A stretch of 64,000 nt of DNA from JBNKFV01 sp050289485 (GCA_050289485.1 JBNKFV010000009.1:186001-250000), one strand, 5' to 3'; positions 16,117 through 24,707 are shown, counted from the first letter of the stretch. Translations and numbers: made by a program. The notes: a model not told the origin generated them from the sequence alone.

Positions 16117-16797
16117 GTGTTAGTTAAAATTCCTGAGGTGCTTAGCAAAGAACAAGTGCGAGAAGCAAAACAGATATTGCTCGACGCTGATTGGACAGAC
16201 GGCAATGTGACGGCAGGCTATCAAAGCGCAAAGGCGAAAAATAATTTGCAATTGCCGGAAGGTTCAGAGGCCGCTGGCAAACTCGGTGACCTGATTCTGC
16301 ATGCACTCTCGCGTAATAATGTGTTTATGTCAGCTGCGCTGCCGCTGAAAATATTCCCTCCGTTGTTTAACTGTTATCAAGGCGGCGGCAATTTCGGGGT
16401 ACATGTTGATAACGCCATTCGTCAGGTACCCGGCACGCCGGTCAAGGTCAGAACCGATGTTTCTATCACATTGTTTTTTTCTGAACCCGATGAATACGAA
16501 GGTGGTGAATTAATCATTGAAGATACGTACGGCCCACAAAAAGTGAAACTGCCGGCAGGCGATATGGTGCTTTACCCCTCCACCAGCCTGCACCGGGTAA
16601 CGCCGGTAACCAAGGGGCGACGCCTGGCGTCATTCTTCTGGCTGCAAAGCATGATCGGTAGCGATGAAAAACGGGCACTGTTATTTGACATGGATATGGC
16701 TATTCAATCGTTGCGCAACAAACTGGATGACTCTCCAGAAATTGTGCAGCTTACCGGTGTCTACCACAATATGATTCGGCAATGGGCGCAAACCTAA
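16117..16797 (+). CDS. piuC: PKHD-type Fe(II)/2-oxoglutarate hydroxylase (PiuC/YbiX-like)
   Basis: This 226-residue cytoplasmic oxygenase has the typical start MLVKIPEVLSKEQVREAKQI. The iron-binding triad is visible as His-x-Asp in NFGVHVDNAIRQ (about residues 96-98) and the distal His in STSLHRVTPV (about 157), followed by GRRLASFFW with the oxoglutarate-binding Arg. The length equals that of E. coli YbiX and Pseudomonas PiuC. Genes of this family sit next to Fiu/PiuA receptors and are iron-regulated, but their substrate is not firmly known. The start is GTG 16117, preceded by GAAGG at 5 bases. It converges on pobR with 13 bases between stops. Confidence 0.92.
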   Translation: MLVKIPEVLSKEQVREAKQILLDADWTDGNVTAGYQSAKAKNNLQLPEGSEAAGKLGDLILHALSRNNVFMSAALPLKIFPPLFNCYQGGGNFGVHVDNAIRQVPGTPVKVRTDVSITLFFSEPDEYEGGELIIEDTYGPQKVKLPAGDMVLYPSTSLHRVTPVTKGRRLASFFWLQSMIGSDEKRALLFDMDMAIQSLRNKLDDSPEIVQLTGVYHNMIRQWAQT

Positions 16798-16810
16798 TAA
16801 ACATCAGGCC

Positions 16811-17704
16811 CTAGTGCTGGCCGCGTAGCAGGCTGCTTTTGCGAAAATCTTTAGCAGTCATGCCGGTATAACGCTTGAAAAAGCGGGCGAAGTAGGCGGG
16901 CTCGTTAAAGCCGAGCACTTCAGCGGTTTCGGCCACGGTCATTGAGGTGTAAATGAGGTTGCGTTTGGCTTCTTCAATCAGCCGCTGGTGTATCAGCCGT
17001 AAGGCGGTTTTTCCCGCCGCTTGCTGACAAATCACATTCAAATGCGCACTACTGATCGACAGCTTGGCGGCATATTGCTCAATCGACCAGTGCTTGCGGT
17101 AGTGTTGCTCTACCAGCTGAATAAAACGGCCATAATGATAGGTATTGCGGTCTTCGGTGGGGGATTGGTCACTGCCTTGGGCACTGGTTATAGCCCGGCC
17201 TAACAATAGCATCAGGCTGCTAACGGTTGATTCCAGCATCAACTCCCGCCCGGCCTTCGCAAGGTGGTATTCATCATTGACCAGGGTAAACAGGGTATCT
17301 ATCGCGGCCAGATTTTGCTTTAACGGCCGTGCGCCCTTGGCTTCCAGCAACGACTGCTCACGTCCCAGGTGAATCTTTAGTTGCTGCAGCAGCGGTGCGG
17401 CTATACTCAATACATACCCCTGTATATCGGTAGAAAAACAAAAGCTATGCACTGTCATCATAGGTACCAGCAGTACACAGGGTGTTTGCACTGTTTGTGG
17501 TTGCCCATCAATGGTGGCTTCGGCTTGCCCGGTTTTTAAATAAAACAACTGGGCGATATCGGCATGGCGGTGTGGTTTGATTTCCCAATTGTTGGGACGG
17601 CTGCGGTAGGCGATCTCTTCAATGTGAATAAGGTCGAGCGTATGCCAGGCCTCGGCTTCGCCGTACAGTTTAAAAATGGGAATCGTGTGCGTTGACTTGC
17701 TCAT
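16811..17704 (-). CDS. pobR: AraC-family regulator, PobR-like
   Basis: This 297-residue regulator has an N-terminal cupin-like ligand-binding domain at about 20-150 (NWEIKPHRHADIAQLFYLKT) and a C-terminal AraC/XylS DNA-binding domain at about 195-290. The latter has two helix-turn-helix motifs, seen in WSIEQYAAKLSISSAHLN and TVAETAEVLGFNEPAYFARF. It is divergent from pobA with a 167-base gap, the standard arrangement for the 4-hydroxybenzoate-responsive activator PobR of the AraC type. ATG 17704 is preferred to an upstream TTG at 17737 because GAAAG precedes it and homologous regulators start near this MSK sequence. Confidence 0.85.
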   Translation of the reverse strand: MSKSTHTIPIFKLYGEAEAWHTLDLIHIEEIAYRSRPNNWEIKPHRHADIAQLFYLKTGQAEATIDGQPQTVQTPCVLLVPMMTVHSFCFSTDIQGYVLSIAAPLLQQLKIHLGREQSLLEAKGARPLKQNLAAIDTLFTLVNDEYHLAKAGRELMLESTVSSLMLLLGRAITSAQGSDQSPTEDRNTYHYGRFIQLVEQHYRKHWSIEQYAAKLSISSAHLNVICQQAAGKTALRLIHQRLIEEAKRNLIYTSMTVAETAEVLGFNEPAYFARFFKRYTGMTAKDFRKSSLLRGQH

Positions 17705-17804
17705 AGGTTGCTTTCGGCTGGTATGTTTTTTAAGCAAAATCTTGTAAAAGTATAATTTTTAGTGTGAAACATGCCTTTTATCACCGGTTAAGTCAAAGGA
17801 AAAT

Positions 17805-17841
17805 GCAAACCTTTACCTACCTATAGACTAGTCTGGTTTGC
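17805..17841. promoter_or_regulatory. Inverted repeat in the pobR-pobA intergenic region
   Basis: GCAAACC at 17805-17811 and GGTTTGC at 17835-17841 form a perfect 7-base inverted repeat with centres 30 bases apart, about three helical turns. It ends 30 bases before the pobA start. The spacing fits a dimeric regulator, and PobR is the natural candidate. ACCGGT also occurs twice in the same region (17783 and 17845). Binding is inferred only. Confidence 0.4.
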
Positions 17842-17871
17842 CTGACCGGTATTGACTGGAGATAACATAAT

Positions 17872-19053
17872 ATGAAAACAAAAGTAGTGATCATTGGTGC
17901 GGGCCCCTCTGGCCTGTTGTTGGGGCAGCTTCTGCACAATCGCGGCATTGAAAATATTATTCTCGAACGCCAAACCCCCGACTATGTACTGGGCCGTATT
18001 CGCGCCGGTGTACTGGAGCAGGGCATGGTTGATTTGTTGCGTGAAGCCAAAGTCGACAAGCGTATGGACGCCGAAGGCTATGTGCACGAAGGCTTTGAGC
18101 TGGTCAATGGCGAAGAGCGTGTACGCGTTAACCTGAAAGAATTAACGGGCGGCTCAACTGTGATGGTTTACGGCCAGACCGAAGTGACCCGCGACCTGAT
18201 GGAAGCACGCACCGAAGCCGGGGCACTCAGCATATACAGTGTCGATAACGTAAAGCCGCACGACATGAAAACCGATGCGCCTTACGTAACTTACGAAAAA
18301 GACGGCGAAACCCACCGTATCGACTGCGACTACATTGCCGGTTGTGACGGCTTTCATGGCGTTTCCCGGAAGAGTATTCCCGCCGATGTACTCACCGAAT
18401 ACGAGCGCGTTTACCCGTTTGGCTGGCTGGGTATTCTGGCCGAGGTACCGCCGGTTAATGAGGAGCTAATTTACGCCACCAGCCCGCGTGGTTTCTCACT
18501 GTGCAGTATGCGTTCTGCTACCCGCAGCCGCTACTACGTGCAGGTAGGGCTAGACGAAAAAGTCGAAGACTGGTCCGACGAGCGCTTCTGGGACGAATTA
18601 AAGGCTCGGTTACCCTCTGATGTTGCCGAGCGCATGATTACCGGCCCATCGATTGAAAAGAGCATCGCGCCATTGCGCAGCTTTGTGGCAGAGCCCATGC
18701 AATATGGCCGTATGTTCCTGGCGGGTGACGCCGCGCACATTGTGCCGCCTACTGGCGCCAAGGGCTTAAACCTGGCAGCCAGCGATATTGCCACCCTCTA
18801 CAGCCTGATGGTGAAAGTGTACGAAGAAGGCCGCACCGACCTGATTGAGAAGTACTCCGAAACCTGTTTGCGCCGTATCTGGAAGGCCGAGCGTTTCTCC
18901 TGGTGGATGACCACCATGCTGCACAAATTCGATAATGACCCTATCGAAAAAAAACTGATTGCTGCCGAGCTGGATTACTTTCTGCACAGCGAGAACGGTT
19001 TAAAAACCATCGCCGAGAACTACGTGGGCCTGCCTTACGACTCGCTGGAATAA
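17872..19053 (+). CDS. pobA: 4-hydroxybenzoate 3-monooxygenase
   Basis: PobA is an FAD-dependent flavoprotein that uses NADPH and oxygen to convert 4-hydroxybenzoate to protocatechuate. The 393 residues match the family length. The FAD GxGxxG motif is at the N-terminus (VVIIGAGPSGLLLGQLL), the Asp-Gly motif in AGCDGFHGVSRKSIP (about 160), and the second FAD motif in FLAGDAAHIVPPTGAKGLN (about 283-301). TGGAGATAACATAAT precedes the ATG and supplies a good ribosome-binding site. It is divergent from pobR and followed after 183 bases by ligC, so the protocatechuate formed is probably channelled into 4,5-cleavage. Confidence 0.95.
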   Translation: MKTKVVIIGAGPSGLLLGQLLHNRGIENIILERQTPDYVLGRIRAGVLEQGMVDLLREAKVDKRMDAEGYVHEGFELVNGEERVRVNLKELTGGSTVMVYGQTEVTRDLMEARTEAGALSIYSVDNVKPHDMKTDAPYVTYEKDGETHRIDCDYIAGCDGFHGVSRKSIPADVLTEYERVYPFGWLGILAEVPPVNEELIYATSPRGFSLCSMRSATRSRYYVQVGLDEKVEDWSDERFWDELKARLPSDVAERMITGPSIEKSIAPLRSFVAEPMQYGRMFLAGDAAHIVPPTGAKGLNLAASDIATLYSLMVKVYEEGRTDLIEKYSETCLRRIWKAERFSWWMTTMLHKFDNDPIEKKLIAAELDYFLHSENGLKTIAENYVGLPYDSLE

Positions 19054-19065
19054 AAATCCCATAGC

Positions 19066-19083
19066 GTTTCAAAGATTTGAAAC
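19066..19083. promoter_or_regulatory. Perfect palindrome between pobA and ligC
   Basis: GTTTCAAA-ga-TTTGAAAC is a perfect 8+2+8 palindrome starting 13 bases after the pobA stop. There is no following T-tract and the stem is AT-rich, so an operator is as likely as a weak terminator. The remaining 150 bases before ligC probably hold its promoter. Confidence 0.35.
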
Positions 19084-19236
19084 TTGCCCCCTGTAGTACG
19101 TTGTTTTAGCATCCAGTGCACTATAAGGGGCCTTGGAAGGCTGTACACGAGAAATAGTTGCGCGCTATCTGTCACGCAAATACTTTTTCAACAGCCTGCT
19201 CGATGGTCAACGAAATACAAAACGTAGGAGTTGCTC

Positions 19237-20181
19237 ATGAAGATTTGTGTAGCCGGTGTTGGCGCATTTGCGAAAAAGCATTTAGACGCCCTGGCACGTA
19301 TCGAAGGTGTAGAAGTCGTTTCACTGGTTGGCCGCCGCCCTGAGTCAACCGAAAAGTTGGCGAACGAGCGTGGTATTCCTAGCTGGACCACCGATTACAA
19401 CGAAGCACTGGCAAACCCCGAGCTAGATGCGGTTATTCTGACCACCCCAACCCAAATGCACGCTGACCAAGCCATCGCGGCGATGGCAGCAGGCAAGCAC
19501 GTGCTGGTTGAAATTCCCATGGCCGACACCCTGGCTGATTCCGAAGCGGTGGTGAAGAAACAGGAAGAAACCGGTTTGGTTGCCATGGTGGGCCATACTC
19601 GCCGTTTCAACCCAAGCCACCAGTGGATTCACAACAAAATCAAAGCGGGCGAGCTGAACATTCAGCAAATGGATGTGCAAACCTACTTCTTCCGCCGTAC
19701 CAACACCAACGCCGCTGGCGATCCACGTAGCTGGACCGACCACCTGTTGTGGCACCATGCCTGTCATACGGTTGACCTGTTCCAATACCAAACGGGTGAA
19801 CAGTGTTCACAGGCGTATGCGTTGCAAGGGCCAAAACACCCTAACCTGGGTATCGCCATGGACATGAGCATTGGTATGAAAGTGCCTTCAGGTGCAATTT
19901 GTACCTTGTCACTGTCGTTCAACAACGATGGCCCATTGGGTACGTTCTTCCGTTATATCTGTGACGAAGGCACCTATATTGCCCGTTACGACGACCTGTT
20001 CGATGGTAAAGAAAATCAGATCGATGTATCCAAAGTAGACGTATCAATGGATGGTATCGAATTGTGCGACCGCGAATTTGTCGCCGCGATCAAAGAAGGT
20101 CGCGAGCCTAACGCCAGCGTTAAACAATGCTTGCAGGCCATGCAAACCCTGCATTCACTGGAGCAACAACTGGAAGGCTAA
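19237..20181 (+). CDS. ligC: 4-carboxy-2-hydroxymuconate-6-semialdehyde dehydrogenase (LigC/PmdC-like)
   Basis: This 314-residue Gfo/Idh/MocA-family oxidoreductase has an N-terminal NAD(P) Rossmann motif (ICVAGVGAFAKKHLDAL) and a catalytic-domain signature that closely follows LigC of the protocatechuate 4,5-cleavage pathway: MVGHTRRFNPSHQWIHNKI, QQMDVQTYFFRR, SWTDHLLWHHACHTVDLF and LSLSFNNDGPLGTFFRYICD. It oxidises the ring-cleavage product hemiacetal to 2-pyrone-4,6-dicarboxylate. ATG 19237 is used because TAGGAG lies 6 bases before it; TTG 19231 is an alternative 2 codons upstream. The ring-cleavage dioxygenase ligAB and later pathway genes are not in this window. Confidence 0.88.
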   Translation: MKICVAGVGAFAKKHLDALARIEGVEVVSLVGRRPESTEKLANERGIPSWTTDYNEALANPELDAVILTTPTQMHADQAIAAMAAGKHVLVEIPMADTLADSEAVVKKQEETGLVAMVGHTRRFNPSHQWIHNKIKAGELNIQQMDVQTYFFRRTNTNAAGDPRSWTDHLLWHHACHTVDLFQYQTGEQCSQAYALQGPKHPNLGIAMDMSIGMKVPSGAICTLSLSFNNDGPLGTFFRYICDEGTYIARYDDLFDGKENQIDVSKVDVSMDGIELCDREFVAAIKEGREPNASVKQCLQAMQTLHSLEQQLEG

Positions 20182-20222
20182 ACCTATTGCCTGTGAGTAC
20201 CAGTTGTAAATGCTATCTACAC

Positions 20223-20261
20223 CCCGGAGTCGGCTTGGTCGACTCCGGGTTTTGTGTTTTT
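20223..20261 (+). terminator. Rho-independent terminator after ligC
   Basis: CCCGGAGTCG (20223-20232) and CGACTCCGGG (20240-20249) form a perfect 10-base stem with a 7-base loop, followed by TTTTGTGTTTTT. It lies 41 bases after ligC and ends 20 bases before the aldo/keto reductase. That gene therefore either needs its own promoter or depends on readthrough. Confidence 0.9.
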
Positions 20262-20281
20262 AAGACAACAGGAAATCTGCC

Positions 20282-21259
20282 ATGAAAACGAGAAAACTCG
20301 GGCCGTTTAACGTTTCTGAATTGGGCCTCGGCTGCATGAGCATGTCGCACGCCTATGGCTATCCCAGCGCCGAAAAAGGCAAAGCCACGTTATTGCGCGC
20401 CCTCGATTTGGGCTACACCTTTTTAGATACCGCAGCCCTGTATGGTTTTGGCGAAAACGAAAAACTGCTGGGCGAAGTAGTGAGTAGTCGCCGTAACGAA
20501 TTTGTACTCGCCAGCAAATGTGGTTTAGGCAAAGGCCCAGACGGTAAGCGCGGCGTTAATGGCCGCCCCGAGGTACTGCGCCACACCTGCGAAACCTCGC
20601 TGAAAAATTTAAAAACCGAGGTAATCGACCTGTACTACCTGCACCGGGTAGATCCCAAGGTACCGATGGAAGATCAAATCGGCACCCTGTCTGACTTAGT
20701 GAAAGAAGGTAAAATTCAAACCATCGGCATGTCAGAAGTGAATGCCAACACTTTGCGTAAGGCTCACGCCATTCACCCGATTACCGCATTGCAGTCTGAA
20801 TACTCACTCTGGACACGCAATCCAGAAGGCAGCGTGTTAGATACCTGTAAAGAACTGGGCGTAGCCTTTGTGGCCTTCAGCCCACTGGCGCGTGCATTTT
20901 TTACCGGTAAACTGCGCGATATGTCGGTACTGCCAGAAAGCGATATTCGCCACAACATGCCACGTTTTATTGGCGATGATTTTGAGCAAAACCTTAATCT
21001 ATTGCCAGAATACGAAGCCATCGCAGAAGACGTTGGCTGCACACCCGCACAATTGGCGCTTGCCTGGCTGTTGGCGCAAGACGACAATATTATTCCCATT
21101 CCTGGTACTCAACATGTTGCCTTCCTTGAAGAAAACACAAAAGCTAGCGACGTGCACCTGAGCGAAGCCGTCGTTGAGCGCCTCAACGAATTGATCAACC
21201 CCAATACCGTGCAGGGCGAGCGCTACAATGCCACCATTATGGCAACAATGGAAACCTGA
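20282..21259 (+). CDS. Aldo/keto reductase
   Basis: This 325-residue NADPH-dependent (beta/alpha)8-barrel oxidoreductase carries the catalytic tetrad: Asp and Tyr in FLDTAALYG (about residues 50-55), Lys in LASKCG (about 80) and His in LYYLHRVD (about 121). The C-terminal cofactor segment IIPIPGTQHVAFLEEN is also present. It most resembles the YajO/AKR13-like group of soluble reductases. Its place after pobA-ligC suggests reduction of an aromatic-derived aldehyde or quinone, but a strong terminator separates it from ligC, so the link is only positional. AGGAAATCTGCC precedes the ATG. Confidence 0.88.
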   Translation: MKTRKLGPFNVSELGLGCMSMSHAYGYPSAEKGKATLLRALDLGYTFLDTAALYGFGENEKLLGEVVSSRRNEFVLASKCGLGKGPDGKRGVNGRPEVLRHTCETSLKNLKTEVIDLYYLHRVDPKVPMEDQIGTLSDLVKEGKIQTIGMSEVNANTLRKAHAIHPITALQSEYSLWTRNPEGSVLDTCKELGVAFVAFSPLARAFFTGKLRDMSVLPESDIRHNMPRFIGDDFEQNLNLLPEYEAIAEDVGCTPAQLALAWLLAQDDNIIPIPGTQHVAFLEENTKASDVHLSEAVVERLNELINPNTVQGERYNATIMATMET

Positions 21260-21292
21260 TAAGCTGATCAATAGGTTTGTTTGCGGTATTAT

Positions 21293-21321
21293 AAAAAAGA
21301 GCGCTTCGGCGCTCTTTTTTT
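21293..21321. terminator. Bidirectional terminator between the aldo/keto reductase and mobA
   Basis: AAAAAAGAGCGC-TTCG-GCGCTCTTTTTT is a perfect 12-base stem with a UUCG tetraloop and an A-tract/T-tract on either side, so it can terminate both convergent genes. Confidence 0.95.
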
Positions 21322-21339
21322 CTGAATACTCAAGTGATG

Positions 21340-22014
21340 CTAGTCGACCATGCGCCCCAACAGCACCTCTGCTTCGGCCAAATCTTCCGGCGTATTGATA
21401 TTAAAAAACGGATCAGGTTGTGCGGCATCGGTAGGGGTGAAGTCAACTTCTAAAGTCGAAAACTGGTCTGTCCACGCCTGTACTTTTCGTATCCCCTGGT
21501 TCACCAGTGCATCGTGTAATGCATCTGCCTGTGCAATCGGCCAGAGCGCAAATAACGGGTGGCGCCTGCCATAACTGGCGGCACACACATACTGGGCATT
21601 CACCTGTGTGGCGGCCTTTAACAATGTGGCAATACCGCTGCGGGGCAAAAACGGTGTATCTACCGTAAAGCTGGCCAGCCATTGTGTATGGGGCTGATGA
21701 GTACGGCACCATTGCATGGCTGCCAAAATGCCCGCCAGTGGGCCAGGGTAATCGGGCAACGAATCGTTAATGGTGGCTGTGAATACGTTGGGTATATTTG
21801 GCGCTAGAGGTGTATTACTGTTTAGCAATAGCTCGGCTACCTGCGGCTTTGCTCGCTGGGCAACCTGCTCGATCAATGGCTGGCCTGTCAACAGTAGGCT
21901 ACCCTTGTTTTGGCCGTGCATACGGCGGTTAAGGCCGCCAGCCAGCAATACGCCCGTAATAGCGTTGGCCGTATCATCGGGTTGCGAAGGTTGATGTGTT
22001 GTTGTGCTGGTCAT
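21340..22014 (-). CDS. mobA: Molybdenum cofactor guanylyltransferase
   Basis: MobA adds GMP to molybdopterin to form the MGD cofactor. The 224 residues include the nucleotide-binding signature GVLLAGGLNRRMHGQNKGSL near the N-terminus, LPDYPGPLAGILAAMQ, the metal-binding ASFTVDTPFLP segment and the C-terminal FFNINTPEDLAEAE, which is diagnostic. ATG 22014 is preferred to ATG 22071, since the extra 19 residues are not family-like. It is a single-gene unit facing away from the SPFH gene. No other molybdopterin genes are nearby. Confidence 0.88.
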   Translation of the reverse strand: MTSTTTHQPSQPDDTANAITGVLLAGGLNRRMHGQNKGSLLLTGQPLIEQVAQRAKPQVAELLLNSNTPLAPNIPNVFTATINDSLPDYPGPLAGILAAMQWCRTHQPHTQWLASFTVDTPFLPRSGIATLLKAATQVNAQYVCAASYGRRHPLFALWPIAQADALHDALVNQGIRKVQAWTDQFSTLEVDFTPTDAAQPDPFFNINTPEDLAEAEVLLGRMVD

Positions 22015-22115
22015 TTCAGTGAGTAATGTTATAAATAGCGAATGAGTCCGCAGATTTAACCATGTTGGCATGTCATAAAAAAGTCACTGACTACTTATAA
22101 AACAAGGAAAACACC

Positions 22116-23042
22116 ATGATGAAACTCATTATTGCCGTTGTACTGTTTATTGCGGGCCTCGTGATATTAAAAGGAAGTCACGAGCCACGCTTCAAAAGTC
22201 TGAAACCCGTGGCATTTGGCTGCCTGGGCGCCGGTGTTATAGCCGTGCTCAGCATGATGTTTATTACTGTACCGGCAGGCCATGTAAAAGTGGCAACCCT
22301 GTTTGGTAAAGTGCAAGACAGCACCTACCACGAAGGCCTGCATATTGTGAACCCGCTGTTAGAATTTACCAGCTTCGATTTGCGCCAAAAAACTCACAAA
22401 GAAACCGCAGGCATACCCGCCGAAGATAAACTGATTACCCGCATGGATGTATCTGTGCAATACCGCACCATTGGCGAAATGGCCCCCGATATTCTGCGTA
22501 ACACCGGTACTACCGAAGCTCTGATTCAAGTACATATGATCCCTAAACTACGCTCTATTTTACGCGAGCAGGGCAAAGGCGTAGCTACCTCGCAAGATTT
22601 CTTTAAAGAATCGGTACAGCGCCAACTGCAAGAAACACTACAGTTGGGCCTTGCGGAATTTCTGGCAGGTAAAGGCCTTCAGGTAGAAACCGTATTGATT
22701 CGTGACGTGGAGCTTCCAGAAGTGATTCGAACGGCTATTACCGAAACCAAAAAACGCGAACAAGAAGTGCTAAAACAGCAAGCCGAGCTGGAACGTTTTG
22801 CCACCGAACAAGACCAAAAAGTAAAACAGGCGGAATCAGAACTTAAAGCCGCCCGGCTTGAAGCACAAAAAATCAAAGAGTTGGCTGAAGCCGAAGCCTA
22901 TAAAATTGACGTAATCAACCGTACCCTGGCCAAGTCACCCAACTATATTGAGTTGAAAAAAGTCGAGCAGTGGAATGGCATATTGCCGGTTTACACCGGT
23001 GGCAATAATATTCCTATGATCGACCTACGCAATGCCAAATAA
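22116..23042 (+). CDS. SPFH/prohibitin-family membrane protein
   Basis: This 308-residue protein has two N-terminal hydrophobic segments (about 2-20 and 33-54). An SPFH/band 7 domain follows at about 55-215 (ITVPAGHVKVATLFGKVQD, DVSVQYRT). After it comes a charged coiled coil at about 215-265, rich in KQQAELERFATEQDQKVKQA, and a short tail. Prohibitin-like proteins form large ring assemblies on the inner membrane and often modulate the FtsH protease. It is followed after 35 bases by the small CPxCG gene, possibly cotranscribed. Confidence 0.88.
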   Translation: MMKLIIAVVLFIAGLVILKGSHEPRFKSLKPVAFGCLGAGVIAVLSMMFITVPAGHVKVATLFGKVQDSTYHEGLHIVNPLLEFTSFDLRQKTHKETAGIPAEDKLITRMDVSVQYRTIGEMAPDILRNTGTTEALIQVHMIPKLRSILREQGKGVATSQDFFKESVQRQLQETLQLGLAEFLAGKGLQVETVLIRDVELPEVIRTAITETKKREQEVLKQQAELERFATEQDQKVKQAESELKAARLEAQKIKELAEAEAYKIDVINRTLAKSPNYIELKKVEQWNGILPVYTGGNNIPMIDLRNAK

Positions 23043-23077
23043 TATCACTCATTACCCAAAAACAGATCGAGTCCCCA

Positions 23078-23275
23078 ATGCACAACCTGCTCGAAACCAA
23101 AGTTACCTGCCCCTATTGCGGTGAGCTAATCACCGTACTGGTGGACGACTCCGAAGCAGGTGACGAATACATCGAAGATTGCCAGGTGTGTTGCCGCCCC
23201 ATCGTATTTGCCGTGGTTGACGACGGCTGGGGCGGGGTATCGCTATCAGTGCGGGATGAAAACGAGAGTTTTTAG
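23078..23275 (+). CDS. CPxCG-motif cysteine-rich protein
   Basis: This 65-residue small protein has two Cys pairs, CPYCGE (about residues 11-14) and CQVCC (about 36-40), predicting a zinc-ribbon-like fold. It matches the CPxCG family of short proteobacterial proteins of unknown function. It ends overlapping the last 4 bases of the convergent glycosylase gene. Confidence 0.8.
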   Translation: MHNLLETKVTCPYCGELITVLVDDSEAGDEYIEDCQVCCRPIVFAVVDDGWGGVSLSVRDENESF

Positions 23276-24489
23276 CAGGGCTTTAATGCACGCTGCAAAC
23301 GTTGGCCCAAACGCTTAGGGTAGGCTTTAGTCAGTGATACCGAATCACAGGCCTGAAAGTCACAAAATTTGCGAATAGCACCTACAAAGGCCGTAATCAC
23401 GGCCTCTTCATCAAAATCATGCGGCTCTAGGTGTAATGATTTTATTTCTAAATGTTTGTCTTTGCGGTGCGCTTTACAATCCATTCGCCCAATAAACGCA
23501 TCTTTATACAGTAACGGCAAAGTAAAGTAGCCATACTGACGCTTGGCTTCCGGCACGTAGCACTCTATTTGGTAATCAAATTCAAACAAGGTTTTAAGCC
23601 GTTCGCGCTGAATAACTGCATTATCAAATGGCGACAGAATCGAAAGACGATTACTTAGCGGTGGCAGGCGGCGTTCCAGGTCGCCGGGTTTAATAAAAAA
23701 TATTTCACCAGTGCCCACTTGTATTTGTTCTAGTGTACCCTCCGTCAAGCGCTCATTGACCAACGCCTTTACGGCTTGGCGCAAGCCGGTATTTTTGCGC
23801 AGGTAGGTTAGCCCTTTTAGTGATACCAACCCATGGCAGCGTAACTGTTGATCGACGATATGGGTTGCAAACTCGTGCATAGTAGGCATTTGCGCATTGA
23901 TATGGGCAGGAAGCACTCTCTCTGTGAGATCGTAGGTTTTTTGAAACCCTTCGCGGTTGCTCACCATCAGCTCTCCTTGCATATACAGTTGCTCAAGCGC
24001 TTTTTTAGCGGGTTTTAAATCCCACCAGCCGGTTCTGCGCGTTGCGTTTGTTTCCAAGTCACGGGACCGCAACGGGCCATCTGAACGTATACGCGCCAAT
24101 AATTCCGCCATCAGCTTTTTATCAGGGTTTTTATACCAGTGGCTTTGTCCGTTTTTAACGGCGTGTTTATAGGGTAAAGAAAAACGAAAATCGGCGATGG
24201 GCAAAAAAGCAGCCGCGTGGGCCCAGTATTCAAAAATGTCTCTGTCGATCAACATTTTATTGATCATATAGGGTTCAAAGTTGGGTACCCTGGAATACAA
24301 AACATGATGGTGTGCTCGTTCTACCACGGAGATAGTATCGATCTGTACATACCCTATGTGATTAATCGCGTTACGGGCGCCGGCCAAACCGTGCCCATAA
24401 GGTTTTGTTTGCAGCAAACCCTGCGCCGCCAGAGAAAGTCGGCGTAACCGTGCTAAGTCTTTGGGTTGTTTGATGGTGGTGATAAGCAT
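23272..24489 (-). CDS. ycaQ: YcaQ/AlkX-type winged-helix DNA glycosylase
   Basis: This 405-residue protein is close to the 410 of E. coli YcaQ, which removes alkylated and cross-linked bases from DNA. The family active-site stretch is present near residue 50 (HIGYVQIDTISVVERAHHHV, with the Gln-x-Asp motif), followed by FEYWAHAAAFLPI. The C-terminal part includes LSILSPFDNAVIQRERLKTL and ECYVPEAKRQYGYFTLPLL, both typical. It is expected to act in interstrand cross-link repair. It is a single gene convergent with the CPxCG gene. Confidence 0.88.
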   Translation of the reverse strand: MLITTIKQPKDLARLRRLSLAAQGLLQTKPYGHGLAGARNAINHIGYVQIDTISVVERAHHHVLYSRVPNFEPYMINKMLIDRDIFEYWAHAAAFLPIADFRFSLPYKHAVKNGQSHWYKNPDKKLMAELLARIRSDGPLRSRDLETNATRRTGWWDLKPAKKALEQLYMQGELMVSNREGFQKTYDLTERVLPAHINAQMPTMHEFATHIVDQQLRCHGLVSLKGLTYLRKNTGLRQAVKALVNERLTEGTLEQIQVGTGEIFFIKPGDLERRLPPLSNRLSILSPFDNAVIQRERLKTLFEFDYQIECYVPEAKRQYGYFTLPLLYKDAFIGRMDCKAHRKDKHLEIKSLHLEPHDFDEEAVITAFVGAIRKFCDFQACDSVSLTKAYPKRLGQRLQRALKPC

Positions 24490-24587
24490 ATTTACCTAAT
24501 ATTTCACATGGGTAATCAAAGAAAAACGCACGCCATGGCTACCACACTTTCGTAATTTCTCTTGAGTTTGTCAAAGCGCGATGTAAC

Positions 24588-24707
24588 CGCCCGGTACTGC
24601 TTCAACCGGGCGTTGCCGCGTTACGCCTTCTCGGAATGACCGCCGTGGCACCTTACTGCTCAACCAGCACCCATCCCGTGCCGGGAAAAATAATTCTGGG
24701 TGCTGCA
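24588..24707. repeat. Intergenic hairpin region beside mnmC with a 25-base match to mnmC
   Basis: CGCCCGGT (24588-24595) pairs with ACCGGGCG (24605-24612), and CAGCACCCA (24665-24673) pairs with TGGGTGCTG (24697-24705) around an inner CCCG/CGGG. Bases 24683-24707 match 25525-25549 inside mnmC at 23 of 25 positions. The gap 24490-24734 contains no convincing gene; an ORF that crosses it has no family character. It may be a dispersed intergenic repeat or a degraded duplication. Confidence 0.45.
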
